From Paraburkholderia sp. BL25I1N1 (GTDB lineage Bacteria > Pseudomonadota > Gammaproteobacteria > Burkholderiales > Burkholderiaceae), in contig NZ_PVZB01000026.1 in NCBI RefSeq assembly GCF_003002025.1, positions 62,001 to 126,000 on the forward strand: 64,000 nt of DNA, in the 5' to 3' direction. A program made the translations under genes and the position numbers. Position 1 is the stretch's first letter. Every line of letters begins with the position of its first letter. Below are positions 8,733 through 17,928 of this stretch, in pieces. The notes under the pieces are model-generated. The model had not been told where the DNA came from, searched no databases, and saw only the letters and a program-made list of their open reading frames with translations.

Positions 8733-9656
8733 TCAGGCGCCGATCGTCATATCGACACCGCGCACGAGGCGCTTCGCCAGCCGCGGTTGCCGCAACTGTT
8801 CGAGCCACCACTGCAATGCGCGCCCTTCATGATCGCCGCGCCACGCAACGTACAGCACGTTCGGTTCGCGCGGATCGGCCGTGGCCTTTTCGATCAGATC
8901 GCCCTGCTTCAATAGCGACGCGACGCGCTGACGCGGCAACCAGCCCACGCCCAGGCCGTCGCGCTGCGCGAGGATTTTTGCGCGCATCGACGGCACGGCC
9001 AGCGACGCCTGTCCGCCGATCAAACCATAAGCACGCCCCGCCGTCGCACGCGATGAATCCGCCACCACCACCGCGCGATGTTCGAGGATTCGCTCACGGC
9101 CGAGCGGTCCCTCGACGGCCGCTAACGGATGGCGCGGCGACACCGCGAACACCCATTCCATCACGCCGAGTTCGAACCAGCGCAGGCCGGGAATCGCCGG
9201 CGGCTCATTGGTTGCGCCCACGATCAGATCCGCGCGGCCGTCGCGCAGCGCCTCCCAGGTGCCGCTCAAGACTTCGTGCGTAAAGCGCAGCTTGACGCCG
9301 GAGTTCAGCGCATCGAATGTGCGCACCACCGGCATCAGTAGTTCGAATTCGATGATCTCGTCCGTGACGATCCAGAGACGGTCTTCCCAGCCGCTCGCGA
9401 TCTGCTTCACGCGCTGCGTCATGCGCGACATGTCGAGCATCAGACGCGCGGCTTCATCCGCGAGAAGCTGGCCGGCGGGCGTGAGTTGCAAGCGGTAGCG
9501 GCGCCGGTCGAACAGCAGCGCGTCGAAGCGCGTCTCCAGTTGCCGGGCGGCGTGCGAGACCGTGGACGGCGCCTTGCCGAGGCGCGCCGCCGCGCGCGAC
9601 AGGCTGCCGGTCTCGCGAATCGCGTCGAGCAAAGCCAGTTCGTCTTCCGACAACAT
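8733..9656 (-). CDS. LysR-family transcriptional regulator
   Basis: 307 aa with an N-terminal winged helix-turn-helix (LLDAIRETGSLSRAAARLG, about residues 8-26, then KAPSTVSHAARQLE) and a type 2 periplasmic-binding effector domain from about residue 90. The start at 9656 is preceded by AAGGA; the longer open frame upstream lacks coding character. The gene is divergent from the glutathionyl-hydroquinone reductase at 9886 with about 230 bp between, the usual arrangement of a LysR regulator with its target, so control of that reductase is likely. Effector unknown. Confidence 0.88.
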   Translation of the reverse strand: MLSEDELALLDAIRETGSLSRAAARLGKAPSTVSHAARQLETRFDALLFDRRRYRLQLTPAGQLLADEAARLMLDMSRMTQRVKQIASGWEDRLWIVTDEIIEFELLMPVVRTFDALNSGVKLRFTHEVLSGTWEALRDGRADLIVGATNEPPAIPGLRWFELGVMEWVFAVSPRHPLAAVEGPLGRERILEHRAVVVADSSRATAGRAYGLIGGQASLAVPSMRAKILAQRDGLGVGWLPRQRVASLLKQGDLIEKATADPREPNVLYVAWRGDHEGRALQWWLEQLRQPRLAKRLVRGVDMTIGA

Positions 9657-9885
9657 GTTCCATTCCTTCGAACGAGTTCGACGAAATGATGGTACGGCAA
9701 AGCGTCGATGCCAGTCCACTATGGTGATATGACGGCAGTGTCGGCGGCAAATACAGTCCGCGTAAGCTTTCGGAAAAGCCGCACGAGCCGCCGACGAGTC
9801 ACTGCAAACGCCGCCGGCGCCGCGTCTGGAACATTCATTGCGCACGGTCGTAGCACGCCGACGCGCACGCACAAGGAGCAGCGAC

Positions 9886-10953
9886 ATGGGACTTTTGGTG
9901 GACGGGAAATGGCAGGACCGCTGGTACGACACCCACTCGACCGGAGGCCGTTTCGTGCGCAAGGACGCGGCGTTCCGCAACTGGGTCACCGCCGACGGCT
10001 CGCCGGGTCCGAGCGGCAGCGGCGGCTTCGAAGCGCAAGCGGGACGCTACCACTTGTACGTGAGCCTCGCCTGCCCGTGGGCGCATCGCACCTTGATCAT
10101 GCGGGCGCTCAAGGGCCTCGAAGCAATGATCGACGTCTCGGTCGTGCACTGGCTGATGCTGGAGAACGGCTGGACCTTCGCGGACGGCCCCGGCGTCGTG
10201 CTCGACAGCGTCAATCACGCAAAGCTGCTCCACCAGGTCTATACCGCTGCCGATCCTCACTACAGCGGCCGCGTCACGGTGCCGATCCTGTGGGACAAGC
10301 AACGGGCCACGATCGTCAGCAACGAATCGTCGGAAATCATTCGCATGCTGAATTCGGCGTTCGACGGCATCGGCGCGAAGCCCGGCGATTTTTATCCGGC
10401 GCCGTTGCGTCCGCAAATCGACGCGATCAACGCGCGCGTTTACGACACGCTGAACAATGGCGTCTACAAGGCAGGCTTTTCCACCACGCAGCAAGCCTAC
10501 GAAGAAGCCGTCACGCCGCTGTTCGAAACGCTCGACTGGCTCGAAGCGCAACTCGCGACACAGCGCTATCTGACTGGCGCGCAACTCACCGAAGCCGATA
10601 TCCGGCTGTTCACGACACTCATCCGCTTCGACGCCGTGTATGTCGGCCACTTCAAGTGCAATCTGCGCCGCATCGCCGATTACCCGAATCTGTCCGCCTA
10701 CACGCGCGACATCTACCAGTTGCCCGGCATTGCGCAGACGGTCGATTTCGCGCATATCAAACAGCATTATTACGAGAGCCATCGCGGCATCAACCCGACC
10801 GGCATCGTGCCGCTCGGCCCGGTTCAGGATTTCTCCGCGCCGCACGGCCGCCTAAGCGAGCGCCTTCACAGCGCGCCGCCCGACGTCGCCGCAGCCGCTT
10901 CGAAAATATCGCGCAGCCACTGCGCGAACACCCTCACCCGCGACGACAACTGA
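9886..10953 (+). CDS. glutathionyl-hydroquinone reductase (Xi-class glutathione transferase)
   Basis: 355 aa, related to E. coli YqjG/PcpF-type enzymes that reduce glutathionyl-hydroquinones with glutathione. The Xi-class active-site motif SLACPWAHRT is present near residue 65, and the C-terminal all-alpha domain carries the conserved LTEADIRLFTTLIRFD stretch. The start at 9886 follows AAGGAGCA. The family normally ends shortly after the GPVQDFSAPHG motif seen here near residue 320; this reading frame runs about 30 codons further and overlaps the convergent LysR gene by 88 bp, which looks like loss of the ancestral stop. A role in detoxifying quinones or aromatic intermediates is inferred from the family. 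Confidence 0.88.
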   Translation: MGLLVDGKWQDRWYDTHSTGGRFVRKDAAFRNWVTADGSPGPSGSGGFEAQAGRYHLYVSLACPWAHRTLIMRALKGLEAMIDVSVVHWLMLENGWTFADGPGVVLDSVNHAKLLHQVYTAADPHYSGRVTVPILWDKQRATIVSNESSEIIRMLNSAFDGIGAKPGDFYPAPLRPQIDAINARVYDTLNNGVYKAGFSTTQQAYEEAVTPLFETLDWLEAQLATQRYLTGAQLTEADIRLFTTLIRFDAVYVGHFKCNLRRIADYPNLSAYTRDIYQLPGIAQTVDFAHIKQHYYESHRGINPTGIVPLGPVQDFSAPHGRLSERLHSAPPDVAAAASKISRSHCANTLTRDDN

Positions 10954-11777
10954 CGGTTCTGCGGATACAGCACGGACACCGGCATGGGCGGCGGCGGAAA
11001 GTCCGCAAGGATGATTTTCAGCCGCCCCGCCGCCAGTTCGGCCGCCACCCGGTATTGCGGCACCTGCACGATGCCGAGCCCGGCGAGCGCCGAGCCGGTG
11101 TAGAGCTCGGTGCCGCTCACCGATACCGCCGACGGCAGGACCATCGCCACCTCGCGGCCCGCCACGCTGAATTCGAGCGGCACGGCCTTGCCGGTCGCAC
11201 TCGACACGTAGTTGACCGCCCGATGCGTGGACAGCGCCGAGGGCTCGGCCGGCTCGCCAAACGCGGCGAGATACGCCGGACTCGCGACCGTCACTTGCGC
11301 CAGTTGCGCGACGCGGCGCCCCACCATCGACGAATCCTGCAGATTGCCCGCGCGCAACACGCAGTCCACGCCTTCCCGCACCAGATCGACGAGCCGGTCG
11401 TCTTCGCCGATGCTCAGTTCGATGCCCGGAAAGCGCGCGAGAAACGCCGGCAGCGCAGGCACCACGAAATGCCGCGCCAGCGTGCCCTGCAAATTCACCC
11501 GCAACAATCCCTTCGGCGCGAGGTTCGAAAACGAGCCCTCGGCCTCTTCCATGTCGGCAATGAGACGCACGCAGCGGCGGTAGTACGCCTCGCCGTCGTG
11601 CGTGAGACGCACCGTGCGCGTAGTGCGTTCGAGCAGCCGCGCGCCGAGCCGCTGCTCCATGCGCTTCATCAGGTTGGTGACGGTGGCGCGCGGGATCTGC
11701 AGATCGTCCGAGGCGCGCGTGAAGCTTTGCCGCTCGGCGATCCGGATGAAAACCCGCATTTCCTCGAAACGATCCAT
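10866..11777 (-). CDS. LysR-family transcriptional regulator
   Basis: 303 aa. The N-terminal helix-turn-helix (FIRIAERQSFTRASDDLQIP, residues 10-29) and the LERTTRTVRLTHDGEAYY wing are typical of the CrgA/DmlR-like branch of LysR proteins; the effector domain follows from about residue 90. It is divergent from the SDR gene starting at 11939 and probably regulates it. Its 3' end overlaps the 3' end of the hydroquinone reductase gene on the other strand. Confidence 0.88.
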   Translation of the reverse strand: MDRFEEMRVFIRIAERQSFTRASDDLQIPRATVTNLMKRMEQRLGARLLERTTRTVRLTHDGEAYYRRCVRLIADMEEAEGSFSNLAPKGLLRVNLQGTLARHFVVPALPAFLARFPGIELSIGEDDRLVDLVREGVDCVLRAGNLQDSSMVGRRVAQLAQVTVASPAYLAAFGEPAEPSALSTHRAVNYVSSATGKAVPLEFSVAGREVAMVLPSAVSVSGTELYTGSALAGLGIVQVPQYRVAAELAAGRLKIILADFPPPPMPVSVLYPQNRQLSSRVRVFAQWLRDIFEAAAATSGGAL

Positions 11778-11938
11778 GGTCGCTGCCTGTTGTTGCCTGC
11801 GTGTGGCGCCGGTCGGACGGCCGACGCGCCTATTGTTAAAGTAAATGGAATGGTGATACCCAGTTTAACCTGATTATCCATGCGACGAAAACGTCCATGA
11901 TTTATCTCACCCACTCATCGGACTCAAGGAAGCGAATC

Positions 11939-12682
11939 GTGAACATGCTCAACAACGCTCGGGTTGCAATCGTCACCGGCGCATCGCGCGGCATCGGCGC
12001 AGCAGTTGCTCAACGTCTGGCCAAGGACGGTTTCGCCGTTGCGGTCAATTACGCATCCAGTTCGGCCGAAGCCGATCGGCTCGTCGCCGAACTCACGGCG
12101 GCGGGCACCAAAGCCATCGCGGTGAAGGCCGACGTATCGAACGCCGACGACGTGCGCCGCCTGTTCGAACTCACTGAACAGCAGCTCGGCAAGGTGGATG
12201 TGCTGGTCAACAACGCGGGCGTGCTCAAGACCGTGCCGCTCGCCGACACCAGCGACGCGCTCTTCGACCAGACCTTCGACATCAACGTGCGCGGCACCTT
12301 CAACACCTTGCGCGAAGCTGCGGTGCGCCTGAACGACGGCGGCCGTATCGTCAATTTTTCGAGCACCACGCTGGCGCTCAACATGCCGGGCTATGCGATC
12401 TACAACGCGACGAAGGCAGCCGTCGAGGCATTCACGCATGTGTTCGCCAAGGAGCTGCGCGGCCGCGACATCACCGTCAATGCCGTGGCGCCGGGTCCGA
12501 TCGCGACGTCGCTGTTTCTCGACGGCAAGACCGAAGAACAGATTCAGACCTTCGCGAAGATGCCGCCGCTGCAACGCCTCGGCCAGCCGGACGACATCGC
12601 GTCGGTGGTGGCGTTCCTCGCCGGCCCGGACGCGGGCTGGGTCAACGGCCAGATTCTGCGCGCCAACGGCGGCATTGCCTGA
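11939..12682 (+). CDS. SDR-family NAD(P)-dependent oxidoreductase (FabG-like)
   Basis: 247 aa classical short-chain dehydrogenase. It has the cofactor motif TGASRGIG (Thr-Gly-x3-Gly-x-Gly), the NNAG motif near residue 90, a catalytic Ser in NFSSTTL and the YNATK (Tyr-x3-Lys) active site, with PGPIATS after it. A GTG start at 11939 sits 8 bases after AAGGA and is preferred; ATG at 11945, two codons in, is the alternative. Divergent from a LysR gene that probably controls it. It resembles 3-oxoacyl-ACP reductase/glucose dehydrogenase-like members; substrate unknown. Confidence 0.85.
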   Translation: MNMLNNARVAIVTGASRGIGAAVAQRLAKDGFAVAVNYASSSAEADRLVAELTAAGTKAIAVKADVSNADDVRRLFELTEQQLGKVDVLVNNAGVLKTVPLADTSDALFDQTFDINVRGTFNTLREAAVRLNDGGRIVNFSSTTLALNMPGYAIYNATKAAVEAFTHVFAKELRGRDITVNAVAPGPIATSLFLDGKTEEQIQTFAKMPPLQRLGQPDDIASVVAFLAGPDAGWVNGQILRANGGIA

Positions 12683-12751
12683 CGCGCTCGATACGTTTTG
12701 TCTGGGCGTGCTCCGACGAGCCGCCCCACTCTCATCGATCGGAGAAGAAAA

Positions 12752-12979
12752 ATGCAGAAGCAGATCATCTTCGTGACGGGCGCCGCTACGGGTGTCGGCA
12801 ACCTCAGCGCACAGTCGCTGACCGAAACCGGACATATCGTCTACGCGACGATGCGCGAGTTCGCGAAAGCGCAGGGCATCCAGTTGCATCCGCTCGAACT
12901 CGGCATGTTCAGCCAGCGTGCCTTCGGGCGAAGGCCCGCTTACACCGCCTTCGGATTGCGCTCCACGAATCCTTCCTGA
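12752..12979 (+). pseudogene. remnant of an SDR-family gene
   Basis: An intact ribosome site (GGAGAAG) and start lead into MQKQIIFVTGAATGVGNLS, the beginning of a short-chain dehydrogenase with its Thr-Gly-x3-Gly-x-Gly motif. After about 34 residues (...VYATMR) the sequence jumps to EFAKAQGIQLHPLEL, which in intact relatives lies a dozen or more residues further on, and similarity ends after about 50 codons. The rest of the frame runs into the 3' end of the convergent aldo-keto reductase gene. The catalytic YxxxK half is missing. An internal deletion plus 3' truncation explains this; it lies 69 bp behind an intact SDR and may be a leftover of a two-gene unit. Confidence 0.65.
12920..12935 (-). 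terminator. short hairpin after the aldo-keto reductase gene
   Basis: GCCTTC-GGGC-GAAGGC forms a 6-bp stem with a tetraloop 4 bases past the stop of the minus-strand aldo-keto reductase. No T run follows, so it could be a weak terminator or a processing site. Confidence 0.3.
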
Positions 12980-13965
12980 TGCCAGTATGGATAAGCGGGA
13001 CGCACGGCGCTCGCCTCGTCGAGCTTCGCCACCTGCTCGGGCGTCAGATTCCAGCCCACCGCGCCGAGGTTCTGCCGCAACTGTTCCTCGTTGCGCGCAC
13101 CGATCAGCACGGTCGACACTGTCGGCCGCTGCAGCAGCCAGTTCAGCGCAATCTGCGGCACGGTCTTGCCGGTTTCCGCCGCGATCTCATCGATCGCATC
13201 GAGCACGCGGAACAGATATTCGTCCGGCACCGGCGGTCCCATGCCGGCGGTTTTATGCAGGCGGCTCGAATCGGGCAGCGGCTGGCCACGCTTGATCTTG
13301 CCGGTGAGACGCCCCCAGCCGAGCGGACTCCACACCACCGCGCCCACGCCTTGATCGACGCCGAGCGGCATCAACTCCCACTCGTAATCGCGGCCAACCA
13401 GCGAATAGTAGGTCTGATTCGCGACATAGCGCGGATAGCCGTAGCGATCCGCCACGTCCTGTGATTTCATCAGATGCCAGCCGGAAAAATTCGACACACC
13501 GGTGTAGCGGATCTTGCCCGCGCGCACCAGATCGTCGAATGTGGACATAACTTCGGCGATCGGCGTTCTGGCGTCGAAGCCGTGCAACTGGAACAGATCG
13601 ATGTAATCAGTCTGCAGGCGCTTGAGCGCCGAGTCCACGGCCCGGATCAGATGGAAACGCGACGAGCCGACGCTGTTCGGGCCGTCGTCGAAACGGAAGG
13701 TCGCCTTGGTCGAGATGATCGCCTTGTCGCGCTTGCCCTTGAGCGCCTCGCCGAGCACCGACTCGGACGCGCCGGTCGAATAGATGTCCGCGGTGTCGAA
13801 CATGGTGACGCCGGCATCGAAGCAGATGTCGAGCAGACGCCGCGCTTCGGCGACGTCGGTCGCGCCCCACGCCTGAAAGAATTCGCCCTTGCCGCCGAAC
13901 GTGCCCGTGCCGAAACTCAGCACCGGCACCTTGAAACCGGACGCACCCAGATGTCTGTATTCCAT
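12940..13965 (-). CDS. aldo/keto reductase
   Basis: 341 aa NADPH-dependent aldo-keto reductase of the KCNAB/YajO-like branch. The catalytic tetrad is complete: Asp57 and Tyr62 (FDTADIY), Lys87 (ISTKATF) and His128 (FQLHGFD). The barrel strands and the C-terminal cofactor loop VLIGARNEEQL are present. Transcribed alone on the minus strand; the start at 13965 begins the standard MEYRHLGASG N-terminus. Substrate not predictable from sequence. Confidence 0.88.
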   Translation of the reverse strand: MEYRHLGASGFKVPVLSFGTGTFGGKGEFFQAWGATDVAEARRLLDICFDAGVTMFDTADIYSTGASESVLGEALKGKRDKAIISTKATFRFDDGPNSVGSSRFHLIRAVDSALKRLQTDYIDLFQLHGFDARTPIAEVMSTFDDLVRAGKIRYTGVSNFSGWHLMKSQDVADRYGYPRYVANQTYYSLVGRDYEWELMPLGVDQGVGAVVWSPLGWGRLTGKIKRGQPLPDSSRLHKTAGMGPPVPDEYLFRVLDAIDEIAAETGKTVPQIALNWLLQRPTVSTVLIGARNEEQLRQNLGAVGWNLTPEQVAKLDEASAVRPAYPYWHQEGFVERNPKAV

Positions 13966-14074
13966 TGATGACTCCCCATGGCTTAGCCGTCGATAAACGG
14001 ACGTTCAGTCTACGCGCGTCAGAGCAATCGCGTCGGCCGGCGCGCCGGGATCGTGGCGGGTGCGAACGGGGTCT

Positions 14075-15799
14075 TTATCGTGAATGCGCCGCGCCCGCTG
14101 CCCATGCGTTCAGCGCATCACGCGCGGCCTGCATCACACTGTCCCAATCGCCGAGCGCCGGCTGTCTGAACAGGCGGGCACGCGGATACCACGGCGTATC
14201 GGTACGCTCCAGCATCCACCGCCAGCAGGTGTCGAAGCGGTTCAGAATCCAGACCGGTTTGTCGAGTGCGCCAGCCAGATGCGCGGTGGACGTGTCCACG
14301 GAAATCACCAGATCGAGGTTCGCCACCAATGCCGCGGTGTCCGCGAAGTCGTCGAGTTCTTCCGTGTAATCGAGCACATGTTCGCCCCGCGCGGCGCTGT
14401 CGAGTTGCCGCGCCGCCAGCCCTTTTTGCAGGCTGAAGAACTGCACGTTCGGCACGTCGAGAAGCGGCGTGAGTTGCGCGAAAGCGATCGAACGGCGCGC
14501 ATCGTTCTTGCGCAGTTCCGCGACATGCGGACGGTTTCCGCCGGCCCACACGAGTCCGACTTTGAGGCGCGTGTCTGCTTGCGCGTGAAGGCGGTCGCGC
14601 CATTGGCGAGCTGCCACGACGTCTGCGAAAAGATAGGGCGTTGCCGATGGAATGCTGTCGAGGCCGGTCCTGAAGGCGAGCGGCAAACTCAGCAGCGGGC
14701 AGTGACAATCGAACGACGGCAGCGTTTGGCCGGCTTCGATCAACTGGTCCACGCCGTCGAGCGTGGCCATGAGACGCATCAACTCGCGCGGCACTTCGAG
14801 CACGACCTTCGCGCCGAGTTTCGACACCTGCGCGGCATAGCGGCAGAACTGCAGCGTGTCGCCGAGACCCTGCTCGGCGTGCAACAGAATCGTCTTGCCG
14901 TCGATCGAAAAATCGCCGAGCCACAGCGGCTGCGCAAAACTGCGCCGGCTTGCCTTGATGCGGCTGCGCTCCCAGCGCCATTCATACTTCTGCCAGCCGG
15001 CTTCGAACTGTCCCATTTGCAGCAGGCACAGTGCTTCGTTCCAATGCGTTTCCGCAGCATCAGGATTCACGGCCAGTGCGCGTTCGTAACTCACGAGCGC
15101 GAGCGCGTGCTGGTTGAGATCGATCTGCGTGAGGCCGAGGTTGTTCCAGGCATCGGCGAATACCGGCGACAATTCCAGCGCGCGACGGTAGCAGCGTTCC
15201 GCTTCCTCCGGCTGATTCAGGTCGCTGAACGCATTGCCGCGATTGCTCCACGCGTCGGGATAATTCGGTTGCAGCGCGAGCGCGTGATCGCAGCTTGCGA
15301 GCGCATCGGCGGGACGGCCGAGATCGCGCAGCACGCACGCGCGATTGTTCCAGGCCTGCGCGAAATCCGGCGTCAGTGCAATCGCGCGATCGAAACTGCC
15401 GAGCGCATCGAGCGGACGATTTAAGCCGGCTTGCGCGTTGCCGCGGTTATTCAGGGCGTCGGGGAATTGCGGCTGTAAAGCCAGTGCGCGATCGGCGCTG
15501 GCGAGGGCTTCGTCGAAACGCTGCAAGGCGTTCAACGCATAGGCGAGATTCGAATGAAGCGGCGCCTGTTTCGCATTGATGGCAAGCGCTTTTCTGAGCA
15601 AGTCGACACCCTCTTGCAGGCGGCCCGCTTGCAGCGCCAACGCGCCGAGCAATTGCAGCGCGTCGAAATGACGGGGCTTGAGTTCGAGAATCTCGCGGTA
15701 GAGTTCTTCGGCCTCGGCAAACGCGCCGTTCTGCTGAAGCGCGACGGCTTGCCGAAGCATATGGTCCAGCTGTTGCGGCAGATTGGCGGGCTTGCTCAT
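14075..15799 (-). CDS. TPR protein with C-terminal glycosyltransferase-9-like domain
   Basis: 574 aa. Residues about 10-285 are at least seven tetratricopeptide repeats of 34 residues (pattern ALALQPNYPDAWSNRGNAF and similar). From about 290 to the end it resembles heptosyltransferase/glycosyltransferase-9-like domains that follow TPR blocks in beta-proteobacteria, including LHAEQGLGDTLQFCRY near 305 and SVDTSTAHLAGALDKPVW near 505. No signal peptide or membrane segment is seen. Such proteins are linked by domain content to protein or flagellin glycosylation, but no glycosylation genes flank it here, so the role is unknown. Confidence 0.75.
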   Translation of the reverse strand: MSKPANLPQQLDHMLRQAVALQQNGAFAEAEELYREILELKPRHFDALQLLGALALQAGRLQEGVDLLRKALAINAKQAPLHSNLAYALNALQRFDEALASADRALALQPQFPDALNNRGNAQAGLNRPLDALGSFDRAIALTPDFAQAWNNRACVLRDLGRPADALASCDHALALQPNYPDAWSNRGNAFSDLNQPEEAERCYRRALELSPVFADAWNNLGLTQIDLNQHALALVSYERALAVNPDAAETHWNEALCLLQMGQFEAGWQKYEWRWERSRIKASRRSFAQPLWLGDFSIDGKTILLHAEQGLGDTLQFCRYAAQVSKLGAKVVLEVPRELMRLMATLDGVDQLIEAGQTLPSFDCHCPLLSLPLAFRTGLDSIPSATPYLFADVVAARQWRDRLHAQADTRLKVGLVWAGGNRPHVAELRKNDARRSIAFAQLTPLLDVPNVQFFSLQKGLAARQLDSAARGEHVLDYTEELDDFADTAALVANLDLVISVDTSTAHLAGALDKPVWILNRFDTCWRWMLERTDTPWYPRARLFRQPALGDWDSVMQAARDALNAWAAGAAHSR

Positions 15800-15968
15800 G
15801 CGGAGAGCTTCGATCGAATGCGCGTGAAAATCGAGGGAGCTTTCGGGTTGCGGGCGCCGCGCAAGACCAGGCGCGCAGCGGACTCGAAAGAGCGAAGCCG
15901 ATTATCGCCGAAAACCACGCATCCGGACGGCCGCGCGTCACGCCGCAACGTGACGCGCGTTCAACCGC

Positions 15969-16538
15969 TTACTGCGCGGTCGGCAGGTGCTTACGCTTGG
16001 CGAGATCCTGCGCCATGGCGTAGTGTTCCTGGATCGTCGGCAATGCCTTCTTCGCCGCATCCTTCAACTGCTCGTCGCGGCCCGACGCGATTTCCGCCTG
16101 GAATGCTGACAGCGCTTTCTGTTCGCCGGCGAGCGCGACCTGTTCGATATACGCCTTGTCGAAATCGGCGCCACGCAGATTGTTGATGCTCGCGAGCACA
16201 GCTGCGTCGGGATCGTTCTTCGGCACGTCGACGCCGCGTGGGCTTGCCGCGCGCAGTGCGTCGGAGATTTTCGCGTTGTCAGTCGAGACGCGCTCCGCGA
16301 AGGCCTTGACGTCGCGGTCGGTAGAGCGCGAGGTCGCGATGCGCGCGGCGTCGCGTTGCGTCGCGATGGCCTTGGTGCCGTCCGCGATGAACGTCTGGTC
16401 GGCGGCATGCAGACGGCCGGCGTCTGCCGCAGCGGCCGCCGGTGCCGCAGGCGTTGTTTGAGCGTTGGCCGCGCCGGCGACGACGAGCAGTCCAGCCATG
16501 CAGGCGCTGGTGATAGTGGCGAGAGGCAAGCGGATCAT
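15969..16538 (-). CDS. DUF4142 exported protein
   Basis: 189 aa with an N-terminal signal peptide (hydrophobic residues about 5-22, cleavage near ANAQ) and an Ala/Pro-rich linker before a helical DUF4142 domain (ADQTFIADGTKAIATQRDAARIA... to QEHYAMAQDLA). The domain is ferritin-like/helical in fold and occurs in secreted proteins of unknown function. GGAGAAC precedes the start at 16538. Monocistronic by spacing. Confidence 0.75.
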   Translation of the reverse strand: MIRLPLATITSACMAGLLVVAGAANAQTTPAAPAAAAADAGRLHAADQTFIADGTKAIATQRDAARIATSRSTDRDVKAFAERVSTDNAKISDALRAASPRGVDVPKNDPDAAVLASINNLRGADFDKAYIEQVALAGEQKALSAFQAEIASGRDEQLKDAAKKALPTIQEHYAMAQDLAKRKHLPTAQ

Positions 16539-16950
16539 ACGTTCTCCTTGGGGTGGAAGCGAAACGACGGCGATGCGTGTGCGCCTCAGGCGTCGGGCCG
16601 ACTACGTGCTTTCCTTGCAGTCAGCTTGCGGGCCGCTGACGGCGCCACGCTTTAATCGCTGTGAATTCTATGAGGCGCGCCGTGCGGCATGTGATACGAC
16701 GCTGTCGCTTCTGTAACGGCAGGTAACCTTCATATCAATGCCTTGACAGGCCTGTATTGCGGCCAATGTGTTCGTGCCGCCTCGCGTCCTCGATATCGGT
16801 TGCGTGTTAACCAGAGGATGTAAGGAAAACCGTGCCGAATCGCTGAACTTTCCGTCCGCCGCGCCGATAACAGAAAGGTAGGGCGCGCGCCAGCATCGAA
16901 CGACACGGTTGGATGGCGCATCACACGCACCGCAATCCTGGAGAGATTCG
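16539..16950. other. 412-bp intergenic region with cheV promoter
   Basis: No gene is seen on either strand. It separates the divergent DUF4142 and cheV genes. The sigma-28-like promoter at 16844-16870 is the only strong signal found. Confidence 0.6.
16844..16870 (+). promoter_or_regulatory. sigma-28 (FliA)-type promoter of cheV
   Basis: TGAACTTT at 16844-16851 (6 of 8 matches to the TAAAGTTT -35 element), exactly 11 bases, then GCCGATAA at 16863-16870 (perfect -10 element). It lies 80 bp before the cheV start. FliA control of chemotaxis genes is well known, so motif, spacing and downstream gene agree. Confidence 0.7.
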
Positions 16951-17928
16951 ATGGCAGTAGAAAACCGCGCGAACGATGAACGCAGCAATCTGACGAGTTC
17001 CAACAAGTTCGAGTTGTTGCTGTACCGCCTGGGCTCGGTGCCCGGCAGCGACGCGCACGAGCTTTATGGCATCAACGTCTTCAAGGTGCGGGAAATCTCG
17101 ACGATGCCCACGGTTACGCCGATCGCCGGCTCGTCGCCGTTCGTGATGGGCGCGGTGGATATTCGCGGCCAGATCATTCCCGTAATCGACTTGCCGCGGC
17201 TGATGGGGTGCGAGCCCACGCGCGGGCTGAATATTTTGCTGGTGACGGAGTTTGCGCGATCGACCCAGGCGTTTGCGGTTGAAGAGGTCGACGATATTGT
17301 GCGGCTGGAGTGGAATCAGGTGTTGTCCGCCGAAGGTGCGGCTGGGGGCAATCTGGTTACCAGCATTGCGCGGATCGATGGGAATACCGGCGATTCGCGG
17401 TTGGCGCAAGTGATCGATGTGGAGCAGGTTTTGCGGGATGTGTTTCCGTCACAGCATCCTAGTGTGGATCCGACTTCGGTTGGTGATGCGTTGGGGATTC
17501 CGCGCGGGGCGAAGATTCTTGCCGCGGATGATTCCGGGTTTGCCCGGAAGCTTATTGAGCAGGCTTTGAGTGCTATCGGCGCGGATTATGTGATGACCAA
17601 GACCGGAGAAGAGGCTTGGAATACCCTGCAGCAGGTTGCGCGTGAGGCGCAGGCTAATGGGACTCGTGTCAAGGATAGCATTGCGCTTGTTTTGACGGAT
17701 CTTGAGATGCCTGAGATGGATGGGTTTATGCTCACGCGGCAGATCAAGGCTGATGAGCGGATGCGGGATATTCCGGTCATTATTCATTCTTCTCTTACTG
17801 GCGCTGCTAATGAGGCGCATGTGAAGAATGCTGGGGCTAATGGGTATGTGGCGAAGTTTGCTGCGGCGGAGTTGGCGAATGCTATTCGGAATGCGGTTGG
17901 GGTTGTGGGTTGTGGGGTTGCTGCTTGA
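16951..17928 (+). CDS. cheV: chemotaxis coupling protein CheV (CheW-receiver fusion)
   Basis: 325 aa. Residues about 15-165 form a CheW-like domain (FELLLYRLG, INVFKVREI, VIDLPRLMG) that links receptors to CheA; residues about 180-318 form a response-regulator receiver with an acidic pocket (ILAADDSG), the phospho-acceptor in LVLTDLEMPEMDGF, Ser/Thr in IIHSSLTG and the Lys in YVAKF. Phosphorylation of CheV is thought to aid adaptation. The ATG at 16951 with GGAGAG upstream is chosen over a longer open frame. Standing alone, with a flagellar-type promoter, it likely belongs to the motility regulon. Codon use drifts through the gene: the 3' half uses many T-ending and GGG codons, unlike its neighbours. 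Confidence 0.93.
   Translation: MAVENRANDERSNLTSSNKFELLLYRLGSVPGSDAHELYGINVFKVREISTMPTVTPIAGSSPFVMGAVDIRGQIIPVIDLPRLMGCEPTRGLNILLVTEFARSTQAFAVEEVDDIVRLEWNQVLSAEGAAGGNLVTSIARIDGNTGDSRLAQVIDVEQVLRDVFPSQHPSVDPTSVGDALGIPRGAKILAADDSGFARKLIEQALSAIGADYVMTKTGEEAWNTLQQVAREAQANGTRVKDSIALVLTDLEMPEMDGFMLTRQIKADERMRDIPVIIHSSLTGAANEAHVKNAGANGYVAKFAAAELANAIRNAVGVVGCGVAA

Noticed and set aside
9708..11873. A 721-codon plus-strand frame
   Set aside because: It runs in another frame through the hydroquinone reductase and antisense to LysR; both of those have clear family motifs and this does not.
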